NCBI RefSeq assembly: GCF_028683135.1
Contig: NZ_JAJUBB010000005.1
Coordinates: 246,312-310,311 of the forward strand
Direction of reading: 5' to 3'
Source of the DNA: Enterovibrio qingdaonensis
Lineage (GTDB): Bacteria > Pseudomonadota > Gammaproteobacteria > Enterobacterales > Vibrionaceae
DNA length: 64,000 nucleotides
Shown here: piece after piece, positions 18,026-26,611 of the stretch
How the letters are laid out: each line of letters starts with the position of its first letter
How positions within the stretch are numbered: the first letter of the stretch is position 1
Position numbers and translations under genes: made by a program
Notes under the pieces: generated by a model
What the model was told of the DNA's origin: nothing
Database searches by the model: none
What the model saw: only the letters and a program-made list of their open reading frames with translations

Positions 18026-18588
18026 AGTGCGTGCTCCTCATCATGATCTTCAAGCTGCTTCGCCAACTCTTGATGGCCTGTCAGCGTCAGTATCGATTTC
18101 AGTACTTCAGCAAAGCCTTGCAGGAGCACCAAGGTAGGCATCAACAGAATGCTGGTTTTAAAAATATATCGGGCATCCACACCGCCCGCTTCTTGCGACC
18201 CTTCCATGATTGACCATGACGCCGAGACATAATCCCAAGCAATGTAAAAAATGAAGGCACAAGTTGGTACCAGAAGAAAAACGAAGCCAATTAAATCGAC
18301 CCAAGCTTTCTTTTTGTCAGATGCAGGACGGTAAAAAATATCGACACGTACATGCGCACCTTTTAATAAGGCGTATCCCGCACCAAGCATGATGACGTAA
18401 TTGTGAAAATAAAGAATAGACTCTTGCATGAAGACGGAGCCCGTGTTGAACACATACCTCATCACCACCACGACAAAGGTGATGATGACGATAGCCAACA
18501 CGAACCAAGAAACAAAACGTCCCGTCCAGTCAGTGAATCGATTTATGCCTCGAATCAGGGCGATAAGAAAAGGAGATGCGGTATCCAT
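18022..18588 (-). CDS. TRAP transporter small permease (DctQ family)
   Basis: 188 residues with four predicted spans. The segment LYFHNYVIMLGAGYALLKGA followed by HVRVDIFYRP is the DctQ hallmark (second span and basic loop). It partners the large permease that overlaps its stop codon and lies after the binding-protein gene. The acidic, His-containing C terminus (QLEDHDEEHAL) is not a family feature and may only be a tail. Confidence 0.92.
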   Translation of the reverse strand: MDTASPFLIALIRGINRFTDWTGRFVSWFVLAIVIITFVVVVMRYVFNTGSVFMQESILYFHNYVIMLGAGYALLKGAHVRVDIFYRPASDKKKAWVDLIGFVFLLVPTCAFIFYIAWDYVSASWSIMEGSQEAGGVDARYIFKTSILLMPTLVLLQGFAEVLKSILTLTGHQELAKQLEDHDEEHAL

Positions 18589-18629
18589 ACTGCTGCTCTA
18601 ACTGCGTTGGGCGAAAAGGGATAAGAAAA

Positions 18630-18656
18630 CGGGGGTAAGCAGATGCTTAACCCCCG
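18630..18656 (-). terminator. Hairpin between dctP- and dctQ-like genes
   Basis: CGGGGG then TAAGCA pairs with TGCTTA and CCCCCG, with one bulged base. It lies between the binding-protein and small-permease genes and is followed on the minus strand by TTTTC. Like the hairpin at 7389–7413 it probably lowers read-through into the membrane-subunit genes. Confidence 0.65.
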
Positions 18657-18665
18657 GAAAAACAA

Positions 18666-19775
18666 TTACTGAGGATTACGCGCGTTCAGCATCGCTTGCT
18701 CGGAAATGGCATGCCAATCAACGGCTTGATCGCGGAACGATTTGTAAGAGTCGTACACTTTCTTACTGATCGCATCCACTTCCGCTTGTTCTGCAACCAC
18801 TTGGTCCGCCAATGTCTGAAGCTCTGTCAGCACTTGTTTAGGATAGGGGCGCATTTGAATATTGTGCTCGTTGATCAAGCTTTCCAATGCCGCATTGTTG
18901 CGCGCCGTGTACTCGGCCAGCATATCAGCATTGGCCACGCGTGTTGCCGCGAGAACAATTGCTTGCAGGTCTTTTGGCAGTTTGTTGAAAGCGTCTTTAT
19001 TGATCAGAGCTTCCAGTGTCGTGCCTGGCTCATGCCAACCTGGGTAGTAGTAGTATTTAGCGGCTTTATGCAGACCAAACGCCAAGTCGTTGTATGGACC
19101 TACCCACTCCGTTGCATCAATAGCACCGGATTGTAACGATGGGAAAATTTCGCCACCTGGCAACAATACTGGCGTACCACCTGCGCGTTTCAGTACTTCG
19201 CCACCCAAACCTGGAATACGCATTTTCAGGCCTTCCAAGTCTTGAATCGTATTGATTTCTTTATTGAACCAACCGCCCATCTGCACGCCCGTATTACCTG
19301 CAGGCATTGGGATGACACCAAAGGGCTCATAGGCTTCAGCCCAAAGCTCCAAGCCACCACCGTTGTAGATCCACCCATTCATTTCCTGAGCAGTCAAACC
19401 AAACGGAACCGCAGCAAAAAACTGACCTGCTGGTGCCTTACCTTTCCAGTAGTAACCCGCACCGTGTCCCATCTCTGCCGTACCACGAGAAACCGCATCA
19501 AATACATCTAACGCCCCAACCAACTCGCCTGCACCATAGACTTTTACGTCTAGTCGTCCATCACTCATCTCAGTGATTAGTTCTGCAAGATTGTTCGCAC
19601 CTGTACCTAAACCGGGGAAGTTTTTCGGCCAGGTCGTTACCATTTTCCATTCAATTTTTTCTTGCTCTGCTGGCTTAGCTTCAGCAGCGGCTTCTTGCTT
19701 TTGCTCCCCACAGCCTGATAACAGCACACCCAGTGCAACTGTTGTAGCGGCGAGAAATGAACGACGTTTAAACAT
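18666..19775 (-). CDS. TRAP transporter substrate-binding lipoprotein (TakP-like)
   Basis: 369 residues from the ATG at 19775, which follows AAGGAG at good spacing; the longer frame to 19820 is unlikely. The N terminus MFKRRSFLAATTVALGVLLSGC is a lipoprotein signal with lipobox LSGC, so the protein is probably anchored rather than free. The body has TTWPKNFPGLGTGANNLAEL, GNTGVQMGGWF, AIDATEWVGPYNDLAFG and YYYPGWHEPG, which resemble the alpha-keto-acid binder TakP and the mannitol/chloroaromatic group. A 2-oxo acid or similar carboxylate is the likely ligand. It heads the TRAP operon. Confidence 0.9.
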   Translation of the reverse strand: MFKRRSFLAATTVALGVLLSGCGEQKQEAAAEAKPAEQEKIEWKMVTTWPKNFPGLGTGANNLAELITEMSDGRLDVKVYGAGELVGALDVFDAVSRGTAEMGHGAGYYWKGKAPAGQFFAAVPFGLTAQEMNGWIYNGGGLELWAEAYEPFGVIPMPAGNTGVQMGGWFNKEINTIQDLEGLKMRIPGLGGEVLKRAGGTPVLLPGGEIFPSLQSGAIDATEWVGPYNDLAFGLHKAAKYYYYPGWHEPGTTLEALINKDAFNKLPKDLQAIVLAATRVANADMLAEYTARNNAALESLINEHNIQMRPYPKQVLTELQTLADQVVAEQAEVDAISKKVYDSYKSFRDQAVDWHAISEQAMLNARNPQ

Positions 19776-20107
19776 GAGTTCGGTCTCCTTGCTTGGATTC
19801 GGCCAATATGACAGCAGCACAAAATGTTGTGACGATAAAATCAGGTACTGCGTTAGTTCGCCTTGTTATTCTCATTAATAAATTCAGTTAATGAGATGTT
19901 TAAAATACTTTACTCATTTTGACCGACTGCCAGTAGTGAGTTCGCTGGGTTGTTTGAAGTTGGTCAAACAATAAGCGGACATTCTTTAAACACCTGATAG
20001 ATATGACCCTCTGTGGCTTGAGAACACCGTGCTACCTCATTACCTGCCAACCATTTCCTCACTCCAAAAGGGGAAAAGAAAAGCCCCAACAAGGGGCTTT
20101 TTACGTG
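19776..20107 (-). promoter_or_regulatory. Upstream region of the TRAP operon with two dyads
   Basis: No gene is seen in this stretch. It holds two perfect inverted repeats: TCTCATTAA/TTAATGAGA (19870–19896, nine-base spacer) and TTGTTTGA/TCAAACAA (19950–19971, six-base spacer). Both lie upstream of the binding-protein gene and are plausible operators for a regulator encoded elsewhere. The right end holds the terminator at 20079–20102. Confidence 0.5.
20079..20102. terminator. Bidirectional terminator after the PepSY fragment
   Basis: AAAAGCCCC, loop AACAA, GGGGCTTTTT. The A and T runs on both sides allow termination in both directions; on the minus strand it ends transcription of the gene at 20108–20536. 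Confidence 0.85.
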
Positions 20108-20536
20108 CTAGTTAATCACTTGTTTAATGGCAGGAACTTTTCTGAACACCAACCAATCAATACCCACAATCGCGATCACGGATGCACCAGCTAAAGGAAA
20201 TAGCACACAAATCGTCGCCAGCGTGATAAACCCGACGACCCAGAATCCACTTCCTTCCGGACTGGGTGGTGCTGCCAAACGCCCCGCGCCTCTAGGGCGG
20301 CGTTTCCACCACATGATTCCACCTATAAATGAAATCACCATAAACACGACGCAAAAAACAACGTTGAGGATTTTGTTCACCACACTGACTCCCCCTTTGT
20401 GTAGCGCGATGCCTGCCGCCATGGATTTCGCCAGCAGGTTGTAGTCAGCAAACCCTATGTCCGCGAGCTCGTCACCACTGTACTGATCAACATGCATCGT
20501 TCTGTCTTGAGTAGGGTTCGAGATGTCTCCACTCAT
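20108..20536 (-). pseudogene. PepSY-associated TM protein, C-terminal fragment
   Basis: 142 codons. The text HVDQYSGDELADIGFADYNL then SMAAGIALHKGG is the start of the last third of PepSY-TM proteins, followed by a span with MWWKRRPRGAGRLAAPPSP and a final span ending in a short tail. Complete family members have about 400–500 residues with PepSY repeats and two further spans upstream; here an in-frame TAA lies seven codons before the ATG and no N-terminal part is found. It is either a truncated remnant or a fragment expressed alone. PepSY-TM proteins usually sit beside TonB receptors for siderophores or metals; none is present. Confidence 0.72.
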
Positions 20537-20547
20537 GGTATTCGCAG

Positions 20548-20577
20548 TGCATTTTTAGTCACTAAACGAAAAATGCA
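20548..20577. repeat. Inverted repeat upstream of the PepSY fragment
   Basis: TGCATTTTT (20548–20556) and AAAAATGCA (20569–20577) with a 12-base loop. AT-rich; it could be an operator or a weak terminator for the DUF2946 remnant. Confidence 0.4.
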
Positions 20578-20601
20578 TTGGCCTTATAGATTCTTAGAAA
20601 G

Positions 20602-20967
20602 TTAACGAGAACGCATGATGAAAGGCGGGGCGCGAACGCGAGGGGACGCAAACTTTTCACGTTTAACAAATTGTTCGTAAGCGGGATCACCCGCAAATTT
20701 GATGAATGTGTGGCTTTCTGTCGTTGAAAGTGCCAGTTGGTGACACTATGAGAAGTGGCTAAAGGGGCACGGTTTGCCATGGTGCTTACCATCATGGGAG
20801 GCGTCATCCTCTCCTTCTAGTTGCACCAATTTAAACCCGTTGACGGTACAGAGTCGCTCCCAGACGCCTGCATTGCTTCCATGTGCATTTATCACCGGCA
20901 TTAGCGATACAAGCCCCCAACTTAAGGCACTTGCTATCAACATCATTCGCTTAAATGATCGGCTCAC
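20602..20967 (-). pseudogene. DUF2946-like protein interrupted by an in-frame amber codon
   Basis: The frame starts at 20967 with MSRSFKRMMLIASALSWGLV, a signal-like segment, continues through CTVNGFKLVQLEGEDD and a His-rich stretch SHDGKHHGKPCPFSHFS, then meets TAG at 20746–20748. In the same frame reading continues without shift as CHQLALSTTESHTFIKF to FASPRVRAPPFIMRSR and a TAA at 20602. The C-terminal PRxRAPP is the known end of DUF2946 proteins, so the amber codon interrupts one gene. DUF2946 proteins accompany copper or TonB-linked metal genes. With the adjacent PepSY fragment this marks a decaying metal or heme uptake locus. Confidence 0.7.
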
Positions 20968-21329
20968 ATCGACTCTCTGACCGCCAAAGCAAACAGAAAA
21001 CGTAGTCTATGTGGGGAGCGCCATCGTGCGTGAGTACAAAAAAACAGCAACCGATGCAAAGTGAGAGAGAAAACAGGTTACATAGTCGAAAGGATTAGGT
21101 ATTTGTATCTATATCGGCACAAGCGTTTCAATTTGCTCTCCTTCCCTTGTCGTTTACGGCCCTCCGTTATTTCACACCAATAAATATACGTATAGACGTC
21201 TAGCCGTAAAAATATCTATTGACACAGGTCACAACAATAAATAGCATCAAATACCAAGATACAAAATAAAACCAAAGAAAATCACTATATTTTAACGTTT
21301 GTTTAACACGATTTTGTCCAGGAAGGCGT
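20968..21329 (+). promoter_or_regulatory. metNIQ upstream region with three tandem met boxes
   Basis: No gene is visible here. At 21186–21209 lie three adjacent eight-base met boxes: ATACGTAT, AGACGTCT (a perfect consensus) and AGCCGTAA. MetJ with S-adenosylmethionine binds such tandem boxes cooperatively, so metNIQ should be repressed when methionine is plentiful. The start of metN is 120 bases downstream, after CCAGGAAGGCGT. Confidence 0.85.
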
Positions 21330-22364
21330 ATGATCGAAATAAAACAGGTTAATAAGGAGTTCAAACAGGGTACGCAGATTATCCATGCCCTGCGTGACAT
21401 TAACCTTTCCATTCCTCAGGGCAGGATTTTTGGTGTTATCGGCGCATCAGGAGCTGGCAAAAGCACACTGATCCGAATCGTTAACCTCCTTGAACGCCCA
21501 ACCAGTGGAACCGTCACCGTTGATGGTATTGAACTCACTGCACTGTCTGATGCTGAACTGACAAAAGAACGTCAGAAGATCGGCATGATTTTCCAGCACT
21601 TTAACTTATTGTCGTCCCGCACCGTGTTTGACAACGTCGCACTCCCTCTAGAACTTGCAGGTAAAAGCAAACAGCACATTGATGACAAAGTCTCAGAGTT
21701 GTTGGAACTAGTAGGCCTTAGCGACAAGCACCAGAGTTACCCGTCAAACCTAAGTGGTGGTCAAAAGCAGCGCGTCGCAATCGCACGTGCATTGGCAAGC
21801 GACCCAAAAGTACTGCTGTGTGACGAAGCCACCAGCGCATTAGACCCTGCCACCACACACTCTATTTTGAACCTTTTGCAGACCATCAACCAAAAGCTGG
21901 GACTCACCATTTTGCTGATCACCCACGAGATGGACGTTGTAAAACGCATCTGTCACGAAGTGGCCATCATCGGTGGCGGTGAGCTATTGGAAAACGGCCC
22001 GGTCGGCGACATCTTTGCACACCCGAAAACGGAACTGGCGCGCACTTTCATTCGCTCGACGTTGGATCTGTCCATTCCGCAAGAATACGCAGAGCGTTTA
22101 CAACGCGACAGCCAAGGAAAACTGCCACCTTTGGTACGTCTGGAGTTTACCGGTGCAAGTGTGGATGCGCCTTTGGTCAGCCAGATTTCGCGCAAATTCA
22201 ATATTGATGTCAGCATCTTAAGTGCAGACATGGACTACGCCGGCGGCGTCAAATTCGGCCTGATGTTGGCAGAGTTTTTCGGTGAAGAGAACGATGTGAA
22301 TCAATCGTTGGCGTATTTGAAGGAACACAATATCAATATCGAGGTGCTGGGCTATGTCGCTTAA
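21330..22364 (+). CDS. metN: Methionine ABC importer ATP-binding protein
   Basis: 344 residues, normal for MetN. Walker A is [12 protein letters not shown], signature [15 protein letters not shown], Walker [14 protein letters not shown], and the C-terminal ACT-like NIL domain (about 250–344) that senses methionine is present, with [19 protein letters not shown]. It powers uptake of methionine through MetI with MetQ. Translation runs into metI with an 11-base overlap. Upstream met boxes indicate MetJ repression. Confidence 0.97.
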   Translation: MIEIKQVNKEFKQGTQIIHALRDINLSIPQGRIFGVIGASGAGKSTLIRIVNLLERPTSGTVTVDGIELTALSDAELTKERQKIGMIFQHFNLLSSRTVFDNVALPLELAGKSKQHIDDKVSELLELVGLSDKHQSYPSNLSGGQKQRVAIARALASDPKVLLCDEATSALDPATTHSILNLLQTINQKLGLTILLITHEMDVVKRICHEVAIIGGGELLENGPVGDIFAHPKTELARTFIRSTLDLSIPQEYAERLQRDSQGKLPPLVRLEFTGASVDAPLVSQISRKFNIDVSILSADMDYAGGVKFGLMLAEFFGEENDVNQSLAYLKEHNINIEVLGYVA

Positions 22365-23046
22365 TATCGCAAGCATTTCAGGCTGGTTCGCTGAAAACGA
22401 ACGTCTGGTAAATCTTCTTATCGAAGCCCTTGGCCAGACCCTTACCATGGTGCTCGTTTCAGGCGCAATTGGCTTCTTGTTTGGTATTCCACTGGGCGTG
22501 CTGCTTCATTTAAGTAAGCCTCGTGGCCTGCTTGAAAACAAAGCACTAAATAAAGTATTGGGAACAGTGGTGAACATTGGTCGTTCAATCCCGTTCATCA
22601 TTTTGCTGGTTGCCATTATCCCGTTTACCCGTTTTGTCGTGGGCAGCTCAATTGGCACAGCGGCTGCGATTGTGCCACTGACGGTTGGCGCAATCCCGTT
22701 CATTGCGAGACTGGTTGAAGGTGCGCTGTTAGAAGTGCCATCAGGCCTCGTTGAAGCGGCGCAATCGATGGGCGCGACGCCACTGCAAATCATCCGCAAA
22801 GTACTGCTTCCTGAAGCACTGCCGGGTATTTTGAACGGCGTCACTATCACCCTGATTACGCTAGTGAGTTATTCCGCAATGGCAGGTGCTGTTGGCGGTG
22901 GTGGCCTCGGAGATGTCGGTATTCGCTATGGTTACCAACGTTTCGATGGCACCGTCATGATGATCACCATCGTCATGCTGGTGATACTGGTTCAACTCAT
23001 TCAATCTGCGGGCGACTACCTTGTGAAGCGCGTTGACCACAGATAA
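22354..23046 (+). CDS. metI: Methionine ABC importer permease
   Basis: 230 residues with five or so spans. The EAA-type loop [20 protein letters not shown] is plain. It starts within the end of metN. The segment [20 protein letters not shown] is characteristic of MetI. It forms the membrane channel of the MetNIQ importer in the inner membrane. Confidence 0.97.
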   Translation: MSLNIASISGWFAENERLVNLLIEALGQTLTMVLVSGAIGFLFGIPLGVLLHLSKPRGLLENKALNKVLGTVVNIGRSIPFIILLVAIIPFTRFVVGSSIGTAAAIVPLTVGAIPFIARLVEGALLEVPSGLVEAAQSMGATPLQIIRKVLLPEALPGILNGVTITLITLVSYSAMAGAVGGGGLGDVGIRYGYQRFDGTVMMITIVMLVILVQLIQSAGDYLVKRVDHR

Positions 23047-23093
23047 CAGTACAAAAATTAAAACATGGATTTTTCAATTTAAGGAGATGCGTT

Positions 23094-23909
23094 ATGAATT
23101 TCACACTTAAGAAGATAGCAACCGTTGTTGGTTTGGCATCTGTATTGGCTTTGACTGGCTGTGGTAAAGAAGAACAGACGGTTGATCTAAGCAAAGTGAA
23201 AATTGGTGTTATTGCCGGTGCAGAAGAGCAAGTGGCTGAAGTGGCCGCCAAAATTGCCAAAGAAAAATACGGTCTGGATGTAGAACTCGTTACGTTCTCT
23301 GACTATGTAACACCAAATGCTGCGTTGGAAGAAGGCTCTATTGACGCAAACGCATTCCAACACAAACCGTATCTGGATCAGCAGATCACTGACCGTGGTT
23401 ACAAGTTTGAAATCGCAGGCAACACACTGGTTTACCCAATCGCGGGTTACTCAACCAAAGTGAACTCCGTTGATCAAATCCAAGACGGCGCGCAAATCGC
23501 GGTACCTAACGATCCAACCAACCTTGGCCGTTCTTTGTTGCTGCTTGAGAAGCAAGGCTTGATTGAAGTGAAAGATTCAGCAGGCCTGGCTGCGACCGTT
23601 CTGGATATCACCAGCAACCCGAAAAATTTGGACATCGTAGAACTGGAAGCCGCTCAGCTACCTCGCTCACTGGATGACGTAACGCTGGCTATCATCAACA
23701 ACACGTTTGCGAGCTCTATCAACCTGACGCCAGAAAAAGACGGCATCTTTGTTGAAGATAAAGAATCACCATACGTAAACCTGATTGTGGCGCGCACTGA
23801 CAACGTGAAAGCTGAGAACGTGCAACAGTTCGTGAAAGCATATCAAACTGACGAAGTGTACAACGCTGCATCAGAAGTGTTTGACGGCGGTATCGTTAAA
23901 GGCTGGTAA
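23094..23909 (+). CDS. metQ: Methionine-binding lipoprotein
   Basis: 271 residues. The N terminus has a lipoprotein signal with lipobox LTGC (VLALTGCGKEEQ). The mature protein has the NlpA/MetQ fold, seen in KIGVIAGAEEQVAEVAAKIA, DANAFQHKPYLDQQI and DDVTLAIINNTFA. It captures methionine in the periplasm for MetNI. AAGGAG lies before the ATG, and a strong terminator follows at 23934–23961. Confidence 0.97.
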   Translation: MNFTLKKIATVVGLASVLALTGCGKEEQTVDLSKVKIGVIAGAEEQVAEVAAKIAKEKYGLDVELVTFSDYVTPNAALEEGSIDANAFQHKPYLDQQITDRGYKFEIAGNTLVYPIAGYSTKVNSVDQIQDGAQIAVPNDPTNLGRSLLLLEKQGLIEVKDSAGLAATVLDITSNPKNLDIVELEAAQLPRSLDDVTLAIINNTFASSINLTPEKDGIFVEDKESPYVNLIVARTDNVKAENVQQFVKAYQTDEVYNAASEVFDGGIVKGW

Positions 23910-23933
23910 TTTCTTATTATCACCACTGAATCT

Positions 23934-23961
23934 AAAAGCCTGTGTCCTCACAGGCTTTTTT
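23934..23961 (+). terminator. Terminator of metNIQ
   Basis: AAAAGCCTGTG, loop TCCT, CACAGGC, then a run of seven T. It ends the metNIQ unit and overlaps the first codons of the longer frame of the next ORF, which supports the later start chosen for the TSUP gene. Confidence 0.9.
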
Positions 23962-24022
23962 CTTGGCATCTTTTTGTCATCGTGTTATCAACACTGCACT
24001 TCAGATTTTTCTTAGACCGAAT

Positions 24023-24787
24023 ATGGATTTTCTCTCAACGCTAGGCCTGTTTATTGGGTCACTTTTGGCAAACACTTTCGCTTCTCTCGCTGGCGGTGGT
24101 GCTGGCTTGTTACAGCTTCCCCTTCTCCTCTTTCTCGGTCTGACATTTTCAGTCGCACTGGCAACGCACAAAGTGGCTTCTGTTGCTCTCGGATTGGGTG
24201 CTGCACTCAAACATTGGCGAAGCGGTAATCTCGACCCTGCACTGACGGTCTACGTAACCCTTGCGGGAGCGGCGGGTGTTGTTGGTGGTGCTAATCTCAT
24301 TTTGTTTGTTCCAGGTCCTGTCGCAGAAGCCTTGCTTGGTGCTTTTATCATTGGTCTTGGCATTTACTCACGAATGCGAAAATCACTCGGTCAGGAAGCA
24401 TTCCCAAAGCATCGAGATACAATCGGTATGATTATCGGGTGCCTTGGCCTTAGCGCGATTGGGATACTCAATGGGTCGCTCACTGCAGGCACAGGACTAT
24501 TCGTTACTCTGTTTTTGGTCCGGTGGTTCGGGTTAGATTACAAACAAGCCGTGGCATTGACGCTGGTCAGCGTGGGACTTTTCTGGAATGGATTGGGGGC
24601 CGCTACATTGGCATATGCGGGAGCAGAAATATACTGGCCGTGGATCCCTGCCCTGCTGGTCGGCTCGTTGATAGGCGGCTACCTTGGTGCCTACCTCGCC
24701 GATAAATACAGCAATAAAATGATTAAAATTGCCTTTGAGATCCTGACGTTTATTGTCGGTGCCAAACTCTTGGTCGGTGTGTTTTAA
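24023..24787 (+). CDS. TSUP (TauE/SafE) family permease
   Basis: 254 residues from the ATG at 24023 (MDFLSTLGLFIGSLLANTFA); the open frame begins at 23942 inside the metQ terminator and is not credible. About eight spans with the family motif ASLAGGGAGLLQLPLLLFLG and the repeat-like ILNGSLTAGTGLFVTLFLVR. TSUP proteins move sulfite, sulfoacetate, thiosulfate or other anions; the substrate here is unknown. It may form a unit with the SelW-like gene 12 bases downstream. Confidence 0.88.
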   Translation: MDFLSTLGLFIGSLLANTFASLAGGGAGLLQLPLLLFLGLTFSVALATHKVASVALGLGAALKHWRSGNLDPALTVYVTLAGAAGVVGGANLILFVPGPVAEALLGAFIIGLGIYSRMRKSLGQEAFPKHRDTIGMIIGCLGLSAIGILNGSLTAGTGLFVTLFLVRWFGLDYKQAVALTLVSVGLFWNGLGAATLAYAGAEIYWPWIPALLVGSLIGGYLGAYLADKYSNKMIKIAFEILTFIVGAKLLVGVF

Positions 24788-24799
24788 CAAGGAAGAATC

Positions 24800-25069
24800 A
24801 TGGTTAACATCGAGATTTATTACTGTCGTCAGTGCAATTGGATGCTTCGCTCGACCTGGATGGCGCAAGAATTACTCTCTACTTTCAGTGAAGAAATAAC
24901 GAGCCTTACGCTGCATCCAGACACCGGAGGACGCTTTGAGATCCACTGCAATGGCGAAGTGATTTGGGAACGCAAACGTGACGGCGGATTCCCAGAAGCC
25001 AAGGTCTTAAAGCAGCGCGTCAGAGATATCTTCGATCCCGCACGCGATCTTGGCCACAACGACCGTTAG
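24800..25069 (+). CDS. SelW/Rdx-family thioredoxin-fold protein
   Basis: 89 residues. The N terminus IEIYYCRQCNWMLRSTWMAQ gives the CxxC redox motif followed by W, typical of bacterial SelT/SelW/SelH-like (Rdx) proteins in which the second position is Cys rather than selenocysteine. Later GGRFEIHCNGEVIWERK and the GGFPEAKVLKQRVRD end match the family. Its partner and function are not established. It follows the TSUP permease by 12 bases and ends convergently with the CBS protein gene, overlapping it by four bases. Confidence 0.85.
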   Translation: MVNIEIYYCRQCNWMLRSTWMAQELLSTFSEEITSLTLHPDTGGRFEIHCNGEVIWERKRDGGFPEAKVLKQRVRDIFDPARDLGHNDR

Positions 25070-25461
25070 TCTGCCAGCATCCCATACATAACAATGCTGT
25101 TGTAGCTGACAACCCCCAGCACTTCTCCGTTTTCAATCACGGGAGCGCGACTGATACCAAACCGTTCAAACAGTCGAGCACAGTATTTTACGTTCATATC
25201 CGGTGGTACACCCAGTGCGGGTTTTGTCATTATTTCATAAACATTAACGCGCTCTGGTGAACGGTTTTGCGAGAGCACTTTTTTCGCAATGTCGTTCATT
25301 AGCACAAAACCATATTCGTCGTCGTCATTGCGCTTTTTAATTACCAAGGCTTTAATCTGACGGTCACGCGCAATACGAATGGCCTCCGCAACCGTGGTTA
25401 ATCCATCAATCAGAGCAAAGTCATCTTTCATAACGTCGCTTACGCGCTTGGTTAGCTTCAT
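25066..25461 (-). CDS. Two-CBS-domain protein of the DUF1538 operon
   Basis: 131 residues, essentially a Bateman pair: CBS1 about 5–65 (VSDVMKDDFALIDGLTTVAE) and CBS2 about 75–128 (IMTKPALGVPPDMNVKYCAR, FGISRAPVIENGEVLGVVSY). Bateman pairs bind adenine nucleotides. The start overlaps the stop of the PII-like gene by four bases (25458–25461). It is the last gene of a four-gene operon with two DUF1538 membrane proteins, so it probably reports energy state to that membrane complex; this is inference. Confidence 0.85.
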   Translation of the reverse strand: MKLTKRVSDVMKDDFALIDGLTTVAEAIRIARDRQIKALVIKKRNDDDEYGFVLMNDIAKKVLSQNRSPERVNVYEIMTKPALGVPPDMNVKYCARLFERFGISRAPVIENGEVLGVVSYNSIVMYGMLAD

Positions 25462-25808
25462 AATTCCTCCTCAATTTTGCTGCTTAATTCCTGCACTTGG
25501 TGGGCAACACCCACCGCGTCTTCCACATCAAGTTGGACTGCAATCCCCTTACCTGATGACGCGTCAAATTCGCCCACCACATTGATGGTTTCGAGAATAG
25601 CGCGTGCTAAGTGCTCTTCCACTAGGAACAAAACGACATCTCGTTGTACGTCCAATGTCAGGCCAAAGAAGGTCTTTTTCTTGGTTAACCCTTCCCCGCG
25701 GGCATTGTTAATGACCGTGGCCCCCGTTGCACCAGCCTGTCTTGCCGCATCAAGCACAGCGTCCGTTTTAGAATCTTCTATGAAGGCAACGATTAATTTA
25801 AATCGCAT
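25458..25808 (-). CDS. PII-like signalling protein of the DUF1538 operon
   Basis: 116 residues, the size of a PII subunit. The first strand and helix, MRFKLIVAFIEDSKTDAVLD with AARQAGATGATVI, fit the PII ferredoxin-like fold. A loop with NNARGEGLTKKKTFFGLTL sits at the T-loop place but lacks the uridylylated Tyr of GlnB/GlnK. A glycine-rich segment, ASSGKGIAVQLDVEDAVGV, resembles the B-loop nucleotide site. It starts 11 bases after the second DUF1538 gene. PII-like proteins often regulate the transporter encoded beside them, so this one probably controls the DUF1538 pair. Confidence 0.82.
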   Translation of the reverse strand: MRFKLIVAFIEDSKTDAVLDAARQAGATGATVINNARGEGLTKKKTFFGLTLDVQRDVVLFLVEEHLARAILETINVVGEFDASSGKGIAVQLDVEDAVGVAHQVQELSSKIEEEL

Positions 25809-25819
25809 TTTAACTACCT

Positions 25820-26611
25820 CTATTCTTCTTGTGCGTGCTGGCGATTTGCCAACCGCTGCGTTATTTGGGCATATCCCATCACCGTGATCATGGGAAACAG
25901 GCTGGCAAAGGCGATAAGGCCAAAGCCATCAATCAAAGGGCTTCTACCTGGCACTGTCGATGCAAGACCGAGGCCAAGAGCTGTCACTAAAGGAACCGTG
26001 ACGGTTGAGGTTGTCACGCCACCCGAGTCGTATGCCAAAGGCACAATAAACTTGGGTGCAAAGTAGGTCTGAATCACCACAAAGACATAACCGGTGATGA
26101 TGTAATAGTGGATGGGGTCACCTGCGACGATGCGATAACAACCGAGAGAAATACCCATCGCCACACCGAGTGCGACGGAAAAACGTAAGCCATTAACACT
26201 GATTGCCCCACCTGATACTTGCGAGGCTTTAATCGCAACAGCGATCAGCGACGGCTCCGCCACTGTTGTACTAAACCCTATTGCGGCTGCAAATACATAG
26301 ACCCAATAGTAATGATGCCACTCCACCACGAGCGGCATAGTCTCCCCTTCACCGAAGAGAAATTCGGGTGTAGTAAGCTGCACCGCCATCGACTCACCAA
26401 GGGGAAATAAGGCCAGTTCCAACCCCATCAAGAACAGGGATAGCCCAATCAACACATATACGAACCCGAAGACAATGCGTCTTACATTCGCAATGGGCTG
26501 GCGAAGTACTGCAAATTGAAAACCAAATATGATGCAGACGATGGGAAATACATCGCGCACGGTCGAGAAAAGTGTGTCGATAAAGGTAGGGATGAGAGAA
26601 CTGAATATCAT
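25820..26611 (-). CDS. DUF1538 membrane protein, second half-type
   Basis: 263 residues with about seven to eight spans. Shared with its neighbour are the motifs [14 protein letters not shown] (about residue 60), [15 protein letters not shown] (about 110) and [20 protein letters not shown] (about 200). Family members can be single long chains or split pairs; here the two halves are separate genes overlapping by four bases. Function unknown; the topology and conserved Gly/Thr/Pro re-entrant-like motifs suggest a transporter or channel. The basic, His-containing C terminus ([11 protein letters not shown]) could contact the PII-like or CBS protein. Confidence 0.85.
   Translation of the reverse strand: MIFSSLIPTFIDTLFSTVRDVFPIVCIIFGFQFAVLRQPIANVRRIVFGFVYVLIGLSLFLMGLELALFPLGESMAVQLTTPEFLFGEGETMPLVVEWHHYYWVYVFAAAIGFSTTVAEPSLIAVAIKASQVSGGAISVNGLRFSVALGVAMGISLGCYRIVAGDPIHYYIITGYVFVVIQTYFAPKFIVPLAYDSGGVTTSTVTVPLVTALGLGLASTVPGRSPLIDGFGLIAFASLFPMITVMGYAQITQRLANRQHAQEE

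Noticed and set aside
20562..20807. 81-codon minus-strand frame overlapping the DUF2946 remnant
   Set aside because: It is an out-of-frame shadow; the true frame continues past the amber codon and shows the family C terminus.
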